Positions 1-10,189 of a stretch of 64,000 nucleotides of DNA are shown one piece after another; position 1 is the stretch's first letter; each line of letters starts with the position of its first letter. Location: assembly GCA_026075535.2 (NCBI GenBank), contig AP026545.1, positions 10,850,001-10,914,000 on the forward strand. The letters are read 5' to 3'. A program made the translations under genes and the position numbers. Below the pieces are notes generated by a model. That model ran no database searches. It was not told where the DNA came from and saw only the letters and a list, made by a program, of their open reading frames with translations. The stretch comes from Tricholoma matsutake (lineage: Eukaryota; Basidiomycota; Agaricomycetes; Agaricales; Tricholomataceae).

Positions 1-1150
1 CGGTAGAACCAAACTGATGGTTCTGTTCAGTTCTGGTTCGGTCCAGCCACTGGACGTAACAGTTCTGGTTCTCGGTTCGGGACATGGGTGTGGCAAGAGA
101 ACCGAGGTTCGGACCAGTTCGAACCGAACTTTTTGAGGGGTGCACCACACTGACATTTCCTATATTTTTTTCAGCTTATATTTTTCGTTTCTTATAGGTT
201 TGATTTATAACAACAAAACGACACCTGGGCAACGACAGCGGTCATTAAAGGACCATGGAAGCACCCCCAACTGCCACTGCAAGTAAATGCTCGTGGAAAT
301 GCATCCAACTAATCTGCGAGAGAACGGCAATGCTGCCATGAAACTAAACGGAACGACAATGGAACGACGAGAGGGCAGGAGACGAGGGGGAGACAACAAG
401 AAGGAGGCAAAGCAAGCAAATCAAAGGCCCTAGAGATGTCAAACGTCTCTTGGGCAATTGGTAGGTTTTTTTTTCTTTCTCGTTTCATTATTTTGTTACC
501 AACAAATTTTCTCAGGGACTAACCAGAACTGCTGACAACGATGACAGGTGGGTGCTTGACGATGAACCAAGGGTGGTAGGAGGAGGAGGACCAATTGGAT
601 CACCAGAAAGACGGGGGACAAGCAAACGGTGGGATGACCACGAGGAAGGCGATGACAATGCGACACAACATGCGGTACCGTGGGCCCATGCCTTTAACCC
701 CCCTCCCTTGCATCCTTTGCGAGAGGAGGGTACTCTAGTTTTATTTTGTTTTAAATGCTCTGGATGATGGGATGACCCTCCCCCCACGTTTTGTGTGGGG
801 TGGGAATTATTATTTTTTCAGTTTAATATTGTTGCTCTGTCCCCTCGCGCTTGCATGAGGGGGCTTAGTTTTTTTTATGTACATAATAGTGTTGTACCTC
901 TGAATACATAAGATTTTAACAACTGAATGTACTTGAAGTTGTACATGTCACTGGGCTTGTCTGGTGTGCGGAAATTGGTACGTAGCACTTTTTTAATTTT
1001 TTTAATCTCAGTTCACCAGTTCGAACCGAGAACCGGTTCTTTCCTGTTCTGTTCGGTTCTCAGTTCGGTTCTAGAAAATTAGTGAAAGTTCAGTTCACGG
1101 TTCGGCAAAAAGTGCCAAGAACCGGACTGAACTGACCCTCGGCAACCCTA
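1..1150. mobile_element. Non-autonomous hAT-like element, right end and interior
   Basis: Both ends of the segment (1-160 and 1010-1150) are dense in alternating GGTTC/GAACC words that pair with each other. The right terminus, read inward from 1150, begins TAGGGTTGCCGAGGGTCAG, which has the look of a hAT-type terminal inverted repeat. The left terminus lies outside the window, so no target duplication can be tested; the right flank would be ATCTCATC (1151-1158). The interior holds a hairpin plus donor-site module (425-465) and two GC-rich stem-loops (about 690-735 and 838-868) that recur in other elements of the window. No transposase is present. That it is hAT is inferred from the terminus type, not from a protein. 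Confidence 0.55.
425..520 (+). other. Hairpin plus intron-like module (copy 1)
   Basis: An imperfect stem-loop (GGCCCTAGAGATGTC...GACGTCTCTTGGGC-like arms, 425-456) is followed within a few bases by a donor-like GGTAGGTTTTT and a pyrimidine-rich stretch. The same order recurs at 18398, 19499, 19740, 34511 and 34694, and in reverse at 57003, 58484 and 58737. It looks like a transcribed exon-intron junction preserved inside non-coding elements. Confidence 0.4.
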
Positions 1151-2197
1151 ATCTCATCCCTGAAAAACTCCCTCTCACTTACCATTATACCAATATGCGT
1201 CATTGGAAATTCCATCCCTACGCGTTGGAAAACATGTCTTTTCTGCCCGCAACCCAGAGCTCGAAGCATTTGCATGTTTGTAGCACTCCTCTTGTAAGTT
1301 GCAAGGCATTGGTGACCGATCGATCAGATGATCTCAAACAAATTCATGCTTCCGAGCTCCTTGCTTCAAGTTGGCCAGCACTTTCCTTAGACTATTCAGG
1401 AGCACAATGCAACCACGCCTCCATGTGCAATATTTTCCTTCCTCCGATTCTCGCAAGCTGGATTACCAGGCATCGGCATGCGGCGACACATACTGATCGT
1501 TCGACGTTGACTGATCGCGACCTCTGGCTACTAAAGGATATTTGTTTCATACATTAATAAACTCAGAAGCATGGTTGAGGCATGGATAATTTCATCCACT
1601 GAAACAAACGCGCAGGCGGCGTGGCTACTAATAGAGGGGCATGCATCCTGCTTATTGAAGTGCCTCCGTAAAGTGACACGGACTCATTCTTTTTAATAGT
1701 GGGTATGTCTCATCCTTCAGGTAGATCTCATTAGATTCTTGCTCGACGCGCGTTTCTCTGGCCATCTGATTCACATTGCTCCAGTGGATTGTGTGAGGAA
1801 AACGAGGTTCAGGCTCAAGGGCTGTGCACCGTACCGTTACTTAGGACCTTGAGGCTTGTCTTGACGGTATGGTGTAGGTACGGATTTATGCCGTATTTAC
1901 CGTCAAATGGCCGTCGTCGTCATACGGTTATACGGCGCTTTCAACCCAAGAACGACCTATGACACCTCCCAAAAACGGAAATGCTGACAAACCTATCTCA
2001 AACCAACAATAGAGCATATTTGCAACCAGAAAAGTTGTACAGCCACTCCAGAAATTCACACACACCAAAACGACGAAATCAACACAAGTTGCGTGCCGCC
2101 TACAAGCTCCCCCACCGCATATTACTGTTAGCTCTTCACTGTATATACAATGTTTGAGTAATTCACAAGTATTGCGTACAAATTATCCACCAGAAAT
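1151..2197. other. Stretch without a recognisable gene
   Basis: The only sizeable open frame (1195-1557, plus) has no motif I recognise and no clear start context. Around 1828-1960 there is a cluster of short complementary words (CCGTA, TACGG, ACGGT) capable of several hairpins, which may be a small decayed element. Base composition is CpG-richer than the transposons that follow, so this is probably host intergenic DNA. Confidence 0.4.
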
Positions 2198-2705
2198 ATG
2201 TTGCAGGAGGAGAGCGGTTTCTCGGGCGAGTCCGAGCGAGGGTGCCAAATGTGGTCAATAAAAATTTGGGCTCCCAAAAATTTGAACCCAGCTGCAAATA
2301 TCGAGCTCCTCGTCGGTAAGTTTTTTTTACTATTGTTTATTTTTGCATACACTAGTCTACGAACTGAGCAAGACCCGACGACGACAAAATCAATGACCCC
2401 AGTCCTACACCGAGCAAGCTGGGCGGATACGACGAGGCAGCGAAACGGGGGCGCGAGAAGAAGAGCAACAGGGGGAGCAAGGGCCACAGAGAGCGGGAAA
2501 GCGAGAACGACAACCAGGCGGGGAACGGGGAGTACAACGAGGGAAGGCTCGAGGGTCAATGCCCCTCGAGGTCATGTATGTTACTTTTTTCTACTGCATC
2601 GGACCGACTCAGGGGCAATGATCTCCTGTCATTTCTTGAAAAGGCCGTCCGCAGACACAACGCATTACGGGTGCTTTTGAAGGCCGTCCTCGGGGAGGGG
2701 GCGTA
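2198..2705 (+). CDS. Possible host gene fragment, two exons (uncertain)
   Basis: A first frame runs from ATG 2198 to about 2316. It can be joined, through an intron-like stretch starting GTAAGTTTTTT and ending in an AG near 2368, to a long open frame that stops at about 2705. The second part is polar and charged (RxxE/K-rich, then a segment FLEKAVRRHNALRVLLKAV that would form an amphipathic helix). The CpG-rich composition and the splice-like junction argue for a host gene rather than a transposon. I recognise no family, and the exon structure is a guess. The antisense open frame at 2128-2559 looks like a shadow of the biased composition. Confidence 0.25.
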
Positions 2706-3398
2706 AAGCGTACCATATCCGATGTTCTGGGCACGAGTGAACGGGGAGCTTCAAGATCTGAGACTGCAGCCCACCCGTTGTGGAGTTTGTCCGTGAATTC
2801 AATAACCGTAGCACTTGTCCTCTTTTGCAGAACTAATTGTTTATAGATCCCACTCAGAATGCCTTGTTAACATTAACTCTAACAACAAAATGTCGAGAGC
2901 CACCACGGTCACGCGTACCGTTGGCCTCTCATTTAGCCCGTCGCCGTAATACGGCTAATCTTGTTCAGCGAGCGACGACTTGGCGACGACCAAAAAGACC
3001 GAGCGTGACGCCTAACGAAGATTCTTATGGAATAAGAACCTATGAATCACTCTGGATTGGAGCACATTCAATGCTTTTTCATTACCCTTGAATTACATAA
3101 GCAATACGTCATCAGGATGCAGCGCCAATTTCTTATAGTATGATACCTTACCTTGCTTTGCCACATGCCACCTTCGTTCCGATTAAATGGGATACTCTGT
3201 CGGAAATAAGCATCGTCTGCCCGTCGTTCAATTACCTCAGGCATCAAACAGGATCATAATTGATTTACGAATGACTATATGAAATCGTGTTCCACCTGGA
3301 ACACGCAGGAAGAGCTCGCAAGTCGCGAAGCGCATATCTTGCGTCAGCAAGGGTTCTTCTTTCCCTTTTCTGTGGAAGGTCATGTTTACGACCTGCCA
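2706..3398. other. Intergenic region upstream of the HeLo-like gene
   Basis: No convincing coding region. The frame at 2837-3091 lacks a good start and any known motif. The region is CpG-rich and probably contains the promoter of the gene starting at 3399, but I see no unambiguous TATA box. Confidence 0.3.
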
Positions 3399-4540
3399 AT
3401 GACCTCCAAACACCACACCGACTCGAGCAAGGAGAACCTGCTCCTCGACACTTCAGACTTCGTGCTGACAGTTGTAAGGGACGCTGCCCGGCTTGCACCG
3501 ATACCATACCTCAAAGATGCTGCTGGTCTTGCACTTGGGATTGTGAACGTAATCCAAGTGAGTTCAGTGTGTTCACGTGTTTCGTTCAATCTTTGCAGAC
3601 GGTCGATTGTCGCAGGGAGTTAGGGGCAACAAGGATGCATTTCGACGTCTCGCGGACGATGCGTGTGGTCTGGTTTATGCCATTTTGTGCAGGCACGCTA
3701 CTGCTGCCCGTACGGCTTCTGGAGTATCGGCGGACCTGCTCGACAATTTGCAAGAGCTGCTCAAGTGGGTTCTACGATATATTTATCGATGATTGTTTAA
3801 CCAGAGTGCTCCCCAACAAGAACTTTGACTGCTATTGAACGTTTTGCAAAAAAGAAAGTATCCAGAAACGTGGTTATGCGCGTAATTATGCGCCAATCCG
3901 ATCTTGGAACGATTCAGGAGTTTCGAGAAACTTTGAGGCAAAGCCTAGACCTGTTCGGTGTGAGTCCAGATCAATTCGAAGCCGTTCTGTCTAATGGTTC
4001 TCCCGACAGCTGAAGTCGAACATTACTATTCAGGAATACTTGGCAAGCATCTCCTCACAGCAAGTAGAAATTTTGCAAGCGTTCCGAGAGGGTAACCCGT
4101 CAGCAGGAATCGTTGAAAACGAGCAGGAATCGTCGGAGCAGATTAACCAAACACAGAGTAACGGTAATCTCCGGAGGCCAGCGGGAGAAGACTCTGATTT
4201 TTACCGTAAACCTTCACCCAAACTCCCCGATGACTCAATCCGCGCATCTACTGCATCATCTAGTCCGCGACATCCGCTCCCACCATTCCCCGACATCCAG
4301 TTATCTCGTGGTACATTCACGATGTCCTCTGTTGGAGGCGATCACATTACTGTAGACTCCTCTCACCACGTCTCGAACAGTAACTCTGGCAATACTACCA
4401 CTACAATCACGAAGAATTCGAATAACGACTCATCGGTACGAGTTGTGCAGTGTGAGTATTGTGCGTCTCTTCTAGTCTGCTGCCATGTTGGCTTACAACA
4501 CCACATTGCTTCAGCGGGTCGTGGGAAGAGACGTCGTTGA
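3399..4540 (+). CDS. HeLo-like/MLKL-NTD-like domain protein with Asn/Thr-rich C-terminal motif
   Basis: Reconstruction gives four exons: 3399-3557, 3616-3764, 3821-3959 and 4010-4540, separated by introns of 58, 56 and 50 bp with GTGAGT/GTGGGT donors and CAG/AAG acceptors. The total is 978 bp (325 aa) with no internal stop. Residues about 15-150 form a helical domain: a hydrophobic helix (SDFVLTVVRDAARLAPIPYL), then GNKDAFRRLADDACGLVYAI, then ERFAKKKVSRNVVMR and EFRETLRQSLDLFG. This pattern matches the N-terminal four-helix domain of fungal proteins annotated as MLKL-NTD-like or HeLo-like, which act in regulated cell death or as NLR adaptors. A Pro/Ser-rich linker follows. A short polar stretch near residues 265-295 (SNSGNTTTTITKNSNNDSS) resembles the amyloid-prone tails of fungal death effectors; that function is inference. 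The tail after it, with two CxxC-like pairs, might be partly intronic. An alternative in-frame start lies at 3279. Confidence 0.75.
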
Positions 4541-4656
4541 CTCTGTCGCTTTCACATTTCATAATCATTTTTCAGCTTTCATATCTGACGGAATAATATT
4601 CAAGGGGGTGTTTTTACTGAAAAATCTAGGGTCGATTTTTTTTGTAAGAGGAGTTT
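4541..4656. other. 3' flank of the HeLo-like gene
   Basis: Short AT-rich spacer between the stop codon and the MITE. It probably includes the gene's 3' UTR; no clear polyadenylation signal stands out. Confidence 0.3.
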
Positions 4657-5028
4657 GAGCAAGGGGTACTTGGCACCAGAAAAAAAAACGGTATCCTCTT
4701 TTTGGATGTAGATTTCAAATGGCTGGGGGATTGAAAAATTCAACTCCGAAATTTCTCCTGCTACTGATTGGCTGATTACCTAAAAAGGAAATTGGGGGGT
4801 TCAACGAGGTTGAAATTTTTGAAAGTTGCTTGGAATGGCCGTTGTGCTGAAGAAAAATATCAGAAAAATAAAAATTTATTTGAATATTTTTCATCAAAAT
4901 AGCTGTAACTCATGAACCACTGACCAGATCAACATGGGGGTTGTATTTTTCGAATTCCTGACCATTTTTACATCTATTACTTAGATGATACCCTCTGTTT
5001 TTCTGGGGCTGAGTACCCCTTGAGTTTG
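4657..5028. mobile_element. MITE with 10-bp target duplication
   Basis: The two ends are inverted copies over about 60 bp (GAGCAAGGGGTACTTGGC at left; the reverse complement of the right end reads CAAACTCAAGGGGTACTC). Each end is flanked by the identical 10-mer AGAGGAGTTT (4647-4656 and 5029-5038). A duplication of 9-10 bp with long inverted ends is typical of Mutator-like elements. There is no coding capacity in 372 bp, so this would be a non-autonomous copy. The superfamily assignment rests only on duplication length. Confidence 0.6.
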
Positions 5029-5038
5029 AGAGGAGTTT

Positions 5039-5167
5039 GGCCTAATTAACTTTTTTTTTTTTTTTGGTGTAGCTTTGCCCGCTAGGGCAGCACGGAAAAT
5101 GACGCCAAAGGCGTCCCCCTCCGTACCTGCTGACACTTACATAATAAGGCACACATGCCATGTTTCG
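5039..5167. other. Poly-T tract and GC-rich hairpin
   Basis: A run of about 17 T (near 5049-5065) precedes a small hairpin (GCCCGCTAGGGC) and a second pairing around ACGCCAAAGGCGT. This could be the 3' end of a small retroposed element on the minus strand, or simply the edge of the foldback element. Not resolved. Confidence 0.25.
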
Positions 5168-5370
5168 AGGTCTCCAACCCATTCACTAAAGAAATAGGTC
5201 CACGGCATCGTCTTATGAGTTTGTACATGTTTGGTTTGAACTTTAATATTTGGACCATTTCCTATAGCGACTGCCAAAACTTGCTGTGGCAGTAGATGCA
5301 TGTTTGGCTCTGATGGCACAAATCCTGAAATCTCACTGACCATGACTGTGTGGTCTTGTTTGGTTCTCAC
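5137..5370 (-). pseudogene. Captured coding fragment in left foldback arm (weakly C2-like)
   Basis: This 77-residue frame is conserved with 9741-9944 in the opposite arm. It contains VMVSEISGFVPSEP, then VLAVAIGNGPNIKVQTKHVQ, then THKTMPWTYFF. The order hydrophobic strand, variable loop, VxVxxG strand, KTK, and a Trp near a Phe pair resembles the first part of C2 domains found at the N-terminus of basidiomycete NLR-type proteins. The match is weak and was made by eye. Its presence in both arms means it was part of the element before the arms diverged. Confidence 0.3.
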
Positions 5371-5779
5371 AGCCCAAACTGTAAAGTCGCATTACAGTAA
5401 TCTTATGATCTAGTCATGTAAATAAGTTATCTGCCCCATCTGCCATCCTCCACCCTCCAGGACTTTGTGCACAACTTTAATTTGCCATATCACATAGAGC
5501 AGCTACACTGTACCGAGTAATACGGTATATAGAACATATACATTGTACTGAATGATACGGGTTCGTGGGGGCCCATAGAACGCTCTCATAATAAGTATAA
5601 CATGTACTACTATCAAATATATACAGTGTTAGTATTCTGGCTTGTTATTTACTACGGGGAATGTTAATGGCCAGATCAGTGACCTACGAGGTAGTGTTGT
5701 ACACAGTAAATGGCAATGGCAACGGCAGCAGCAACGGCAGTGGCATCGGCATATATGTGCGGTATTACAGCATCATGTA

Positions 5780-7815
5780 TAATAAATTTGAGTGATAATT
5801 AATTTGTTGTAGTATGCAGAGTTACAAATTGAGGTCGGTGCCGAGGGCTGCTTGGCAACCCAGTGACTGTGCCGATGCCGATGCCGATGCACCTAAAAAG
5901 AATTCCTGATCCCGATGCCTTGTTTATGCAATAATTAATTTGTTGTATGAAGATTTGTAAAATGAGGTCGGTGCCGAGTGCTGCTCGGCAACCCGGTGGC
6001 TGTGCCGATGCCAATGCCAATGCCAATGCCGATGCCGATGCCGATGCCGATGCCGATGCCGATGCCGATGCCACCGAAAAAAAAATCCTGATGCCATACA
6101 GTAAGATGTATGATAAACTCAGTAAATGCCCTGTTTATGTGATAATTAATTTGTTGTAGTATGAAGATTTATAAAATGAGGTTGGTGCCGAGTGCTGCTC
6201 GGCAACCCGGTGGCTGTGCCAATGCCGATTCCGATGCCGCTGCCATCTCAAAAAATCTCAAGGCTGAAGGTTGTACAGTGTCATGTATGATATACTCAGT
6301 AAATGCCCTGTTTATGTGATAATTAATTTGTTGTAGTATGAAGATTTATAAAATGAGGTCAGTGCCAAGTGCTGCTCAGCAACCCGGTGGCTGTGCCGAT
6401 GCCGCTGCCATCTCAAAAAATCTCGAGGCTGAAGGTTGTACAGTGTCATGTATGATATACTCAGTAAATGCCCTGTTTATGTGATAATTAATTTGTTGTA
6501 GTATGAAGATTTATAAAATGAGGTCGGTGCCAAGTGCTGCTTGGCCACCTGGTGGCTGTGGCCAATGCCAATGCCAATGCCACTGCCATTTCAAAAAAAT
6601 CTCGATGCCAAAGGTTGTACAGTGTCATGTATGATATACTCAGTAAATGCCCTGTTTATGTGATAATTAATTTGTTGTAGTATGAAGATTTATAAAATGA
6701 GGTCGGTGCCAAGTGCTGCTTGGCCACCTGGTGGCTGTGGCCAATGCCGATGCCGATGCCACTGCCATTTCAAAAAAATCTCGATGCCAAAGGTTGTACA
6801 GTGTCATGTATGATATACTCAGTAAATGCCCTGTTTATGTGATAATTAATTTGTTGTAGTATGAAGATTTACAAAATGAGGTCAGTGCTGAGTGCTGCTT
6901 GGCCACCTGGTGGCTGTGGCCAATGCCAATGCTGATGCCATCTCAAAAAAATCTCGAGGCCAAAGGTTGTACATATGATATACTCAGTACATGCCCTGTT
7001 TATGTGATAATTAATTTGTTGTAGTATGAAGACTTACAAAATGAGGTTGCTGCTGAGTGGTGCTCTGGCTGTGGCCGATGCTGATACTGATGCCACCAAA
7101 TAAAAAATCCCATTGCATACAGTGACATGTATGATAAACTCAGTAAATGCCCTGTTTATGCGATAATTAATTTGTTGTAGTATGCAGACCTACAAAATGA
7201 GGTTGGTGCTGAGTGGTGCCCAGCACTCTGGTGGCTGTGGCCAATGGTGATGCCAATGCCACCAAAAAAAAAATCCTGATGCCGTATAGTGACATGTATG
7301 ATAAACTCAGTAAATGCCCTGTTTATACGATAATTAATTTGTTGTAGTATGCAGACCTACAAAATGAGGTTAGTGCTGAGTGGTGCCCAGCACTCTGGTG
7401 GCTGTTGCCAATGGCGATGCCAATGCCACTGAAAAAAAAATCCTGATGCCGTACAGTGATCTGCATGATAAACTCAGTAGATGCCCTGTTTATGCGATAA
7501 TCAGTTTGTTGTAGTATAGACTTACAAAATAAGGTCGTTGCTGAGTGCTGCTCAGTAACCCAGTGGCTGTGTGTGGCTGATCCCACCTAAAAACAATCCC
7601 GATGCGAACAGTTGTACAGTGTCACATATGATAAACTCAGTAAAGGCCTCATTTAAGTGATAATTAATTTGTTGTAGTATGCAGACCTAGACAATGAGCT
7701 CAGTGCCGAGTGCTACTCAGCCCCCCTGTTGCTGTGGCCGATGCTACTGAAAAAAAATTCCTGATGCTGTACAGTGACATGTATGAGAAACTCAGTAAAT
7801 GCTTTCGTTTATGCA
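5780..7815 (+). repeat. Tandem array, left arm (about 12 units of about 165 bp)
   Basis: Each unit starts near GATAATTAATTTGTTGTAG, runs through a hairpin (GCCGAGTGCTGCTCGGC), a variable number of GATGCC/AATGCC hexamers and a poly-A stretch, and ends near CTCAGTAAATGCCCTGTTTA. Units begin at about 5793, 5928, 6141, 6319, 6484, 6661, 6841, 7007, 7161, 7330, 7497 and 7660, so spacing is mostly 150-180 bp. Units toward the centre are more diverged. The hexamer number differs between units (up to about ten in the one at 6004-6072), giving Ala-Asp/Asn repeat peptides that are not real proteins. Confidence 0.8.
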
Positions 7816-7959
7816 ATGATCTCTATTCACAATAATTGTGTACTAACCCTCAAATCCATCCCCTCCATTGCCATGCCCATCTGTCGAGGTTAGTCAACCT
7901 CCAGACTTGGATGTAACTTCCTCCAACATCATATCTCATTATGTAGGTCTGCATACTAC

Positions 7960-9290
7960 AAATGTAAATGAGGCTTTGACTCCACTGAATAAATCATACA
8001 CCACACTGTGCACCTTGCAGCATCGAGAAATTTTCCTAGGTATTATTGGCCAAAGCCACCAGGTTGTCGAGCAGCACTCGGCACTGACCTCATTGTCTAG
8101 GTTTGCATACTACAACAAGTTAATTATCACTTAAGTGAGGCCTTTACTGAGTTTATCATATGTGACACTGTACAACCTTTGGCATCAGAATTTTTTTTTT
8201 AGGTGGCATTGGCCAAAGCCACTGGGATGATGAGCAGCACTATTGCACAAACAGGGCATTTACTGAGTATATCATACATGACACTATACAACCACTGGCC
8301 TCGAGATTTTTTTGAGACGGCAGTGGCATCGGCATCGGCATCGGCATCAGCCACAGCCACCAGGTTGCTGAGCAGCACTCGGCACCAACCTCATTTTGTA
8401 AATCTTCATACTACAACAAATTAATTATCACATAAACAGGGCATTTACTGAGTATATCATACATGACACTGTACAACCTTCAGCCTCGAGATTTTTTGAG
8501 ACGGCAGTGGCATCGGCATCGGCATTGGCACAGCCACCGGGCTGCCGAGCAGCACTCGGCACCAACCTCATTTTATAAATCTTCATACTACAACAAATTA
8601 ATTATCACATAAACAGGGCATTTACTGAGTTTATCATACATCTCACTGTATGGCATCAGGATTTTTTTTTCGGTGGCATCAGCATCAGCATCGGCATTGG
8701 CACAGCCACCGGGTTGCTGAGCAGCACTCAGTACCGACCTCATTTTATAAATCTTCATACTACAACAAATTAATTGTTGCATAAACAGGGCATTTACTGA
8801 GTATATCATACATGACACTGTACAACCTTCAGCCTCGAGATTTTTTGAGATGGCAGCGGCATCGGAATTGGCATTGGCACAGCCACCGGGTTGCCGAGCA
8901 GCACTCGGCACCAACCTCATTTTATAAATCTTCATACTACAACAAATTAATTATCACATAAACAGGGCATTTACTGAGTTTATCATACATCTCACTGTAT
9001 GGCATCAGGATTTTTTTTTCGGTGGCATCGGCATCGGCATCGGCATCGGCACAGCCACCGGGTTGCCGAGCAGCACTCGGCACCAACATCATTTTACAAA
9101 TCTTCATACTACAACAAATTAATTGTTGCATAAATGAGGCATTGGCATCGGAAATTCTTTTTAGGTGCATCGGCATTGGCATCAGAACAGTCACTGGGTT
9201 GCCAAGCAGCCCTCGGCACCGACCTCAATTTGTAACTCTGCATACTACAACAAATTAATTATCACTTAAATTTGTTATACATGATGCTGT
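7960..9290 (-). repeat. Tandem array, right arm (inverted copy)
   Basis: The same 165-bp family as in the left arm, in opposite orientation, with about seven to eight units. Unit starts read as the reverse complement (CTACAACAAATTAATTATC) near 8110, 8405, 8585, 8757, 8937, 9107 and 9245. This arm has fewer units than the left, so the array changed length after the inversion formed. GGCATC hexamers mirror the GATGCC hexamers opposite. Confidence 0.8.
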
Positions 9291-9740
9291 AATACCGCAC
9301 ATATATGCTGATGCCGCCGCCGTTGCCGCTGCCATTGCCATTGCCATTTACTGTGTACAACACTACCTCGTAGGTCACTGATCTGGCCATTAACATTCCC
9401 TGTAGTAAATAACAAGCCTGAATACTAACACTGTTTCTATTTGATAGTAGTACATGTTATACTTATTATGAGAGCATTCTACGGGCCCCCACAAACCCAT
9501 ATCATTTGGTACAATGTATATGTTCTATATACTGTATTACTCGGTACAGTGTAGCTTCCCTATCTGGCCATATACACTGGCATGGATGAGTCCCTGTTCT
9601 CTCCTCCACTCCCCTCTGTAGCCGTTCATCACTCTCTGGCATTGTATGCTTGATTGGCTTGGATTGAACTGGCATTTTTGAGCATGTACTCTGGGAGTCA
9701 GATATTGTAATTTGTAAAAAAAGTTAAAAGTTCAGGAAGT

Positions 9741-9944
9741 TTGGGCTGTCGTTCTGCTCTGAGAACCAAACAAGACCATGCTGTCACAGTCAGTGAGATT
9801 TCAGGATTTGTGCCACCAGAGCCAAACATGTGTCTACCACCACAGCAAGTTTTGGCAGTTGCTATAGGAAATGGTCCAAATATTAAAGTTCAAACCAAAC
9901 ATATACAAACTCATAAGACGATGTCATGGACCTATTTCCTTTAG
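9741..9944 (+). pseudogene. Captured coding fragment in right foldback arm
   Basis: Counterpart of the frame at 5137-5370. The shared core includes VSEISGFVPPEPNM, VLAVAIGNGPNIKVQTKH and THKTMSWTY, with scattered replacements. Both copies keep an open frame over about 60 codons despite heavy decay elsewhere, which may be chance or recent homogenisation. See the left-arm entry for the weak C2 resemblance. Confidence 0.3.
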
Positions 9945-10189
9945 CAAATGGGTTGGAGTCTGTATAGTAAGTCCTATCAAACGAGAGGTAGCACAAACAG
10001 AGGTCCACAAAGTGGTCCCCAAAATGGATTGGCGACAGAGCAGAGAGGCTAAAGTATGAGCTGATGATGATGTGTGTGGGGGTGGTGGAGGTGTGCGAGA
10101 GATGTAGAGTGAGGAGCAGTGATGGTGTGTTTGTCAATTGTGCTGATGCAGGCAGATAGCAGCCAGCTGTTGTGCAGCCCTGACAGAAG

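Larger units (their letters stand above)
5168..9963. mobile_element. Foldback-type element: 4.8-kb inverted repeat with internal tandem arrays
   Basis: Sequence from 5168 rightward matches the reverse complement of sequence from 9963 leftward. The outer parts of the arms (5168-5760 and 9290-9963) align well apart from indels, including the open frames at 5137-5370 (minus) and 9741-9944 (plus), which encode nearly the same peptide. Inner parts of both arms are tandem arrays of about 165-bp units. A unique centre lies around 7815-7950. The architecture is that of foldback elements: long terminal inverted repeats built from shorter tandem repeats. No transposase is encoded and no clear target duplication was found. 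Confidence 0.7.

Noticed and set aside
3265..3507. Minus-strand frame over the HeLo-like gene
   Set aside because: Lies antisense to exon 1, which has splice junctions and family-like helices; no motif on the minus strand.
5799..9258. Ala-Ser/Ala-Asp repeat proteins in the foldback arrays
   Set aside because: They are translations of GGCATC/GATGCC hexamers in several frames and both strands; unit-length changes break them and no start context is conserved.
5780..9290. CRISPR-like array
   Set aside because: Units are about 165 bp, diverged over their whole length, in mirrored arms and in a fungal context; no repeat-spacer pattern and no cas genes.
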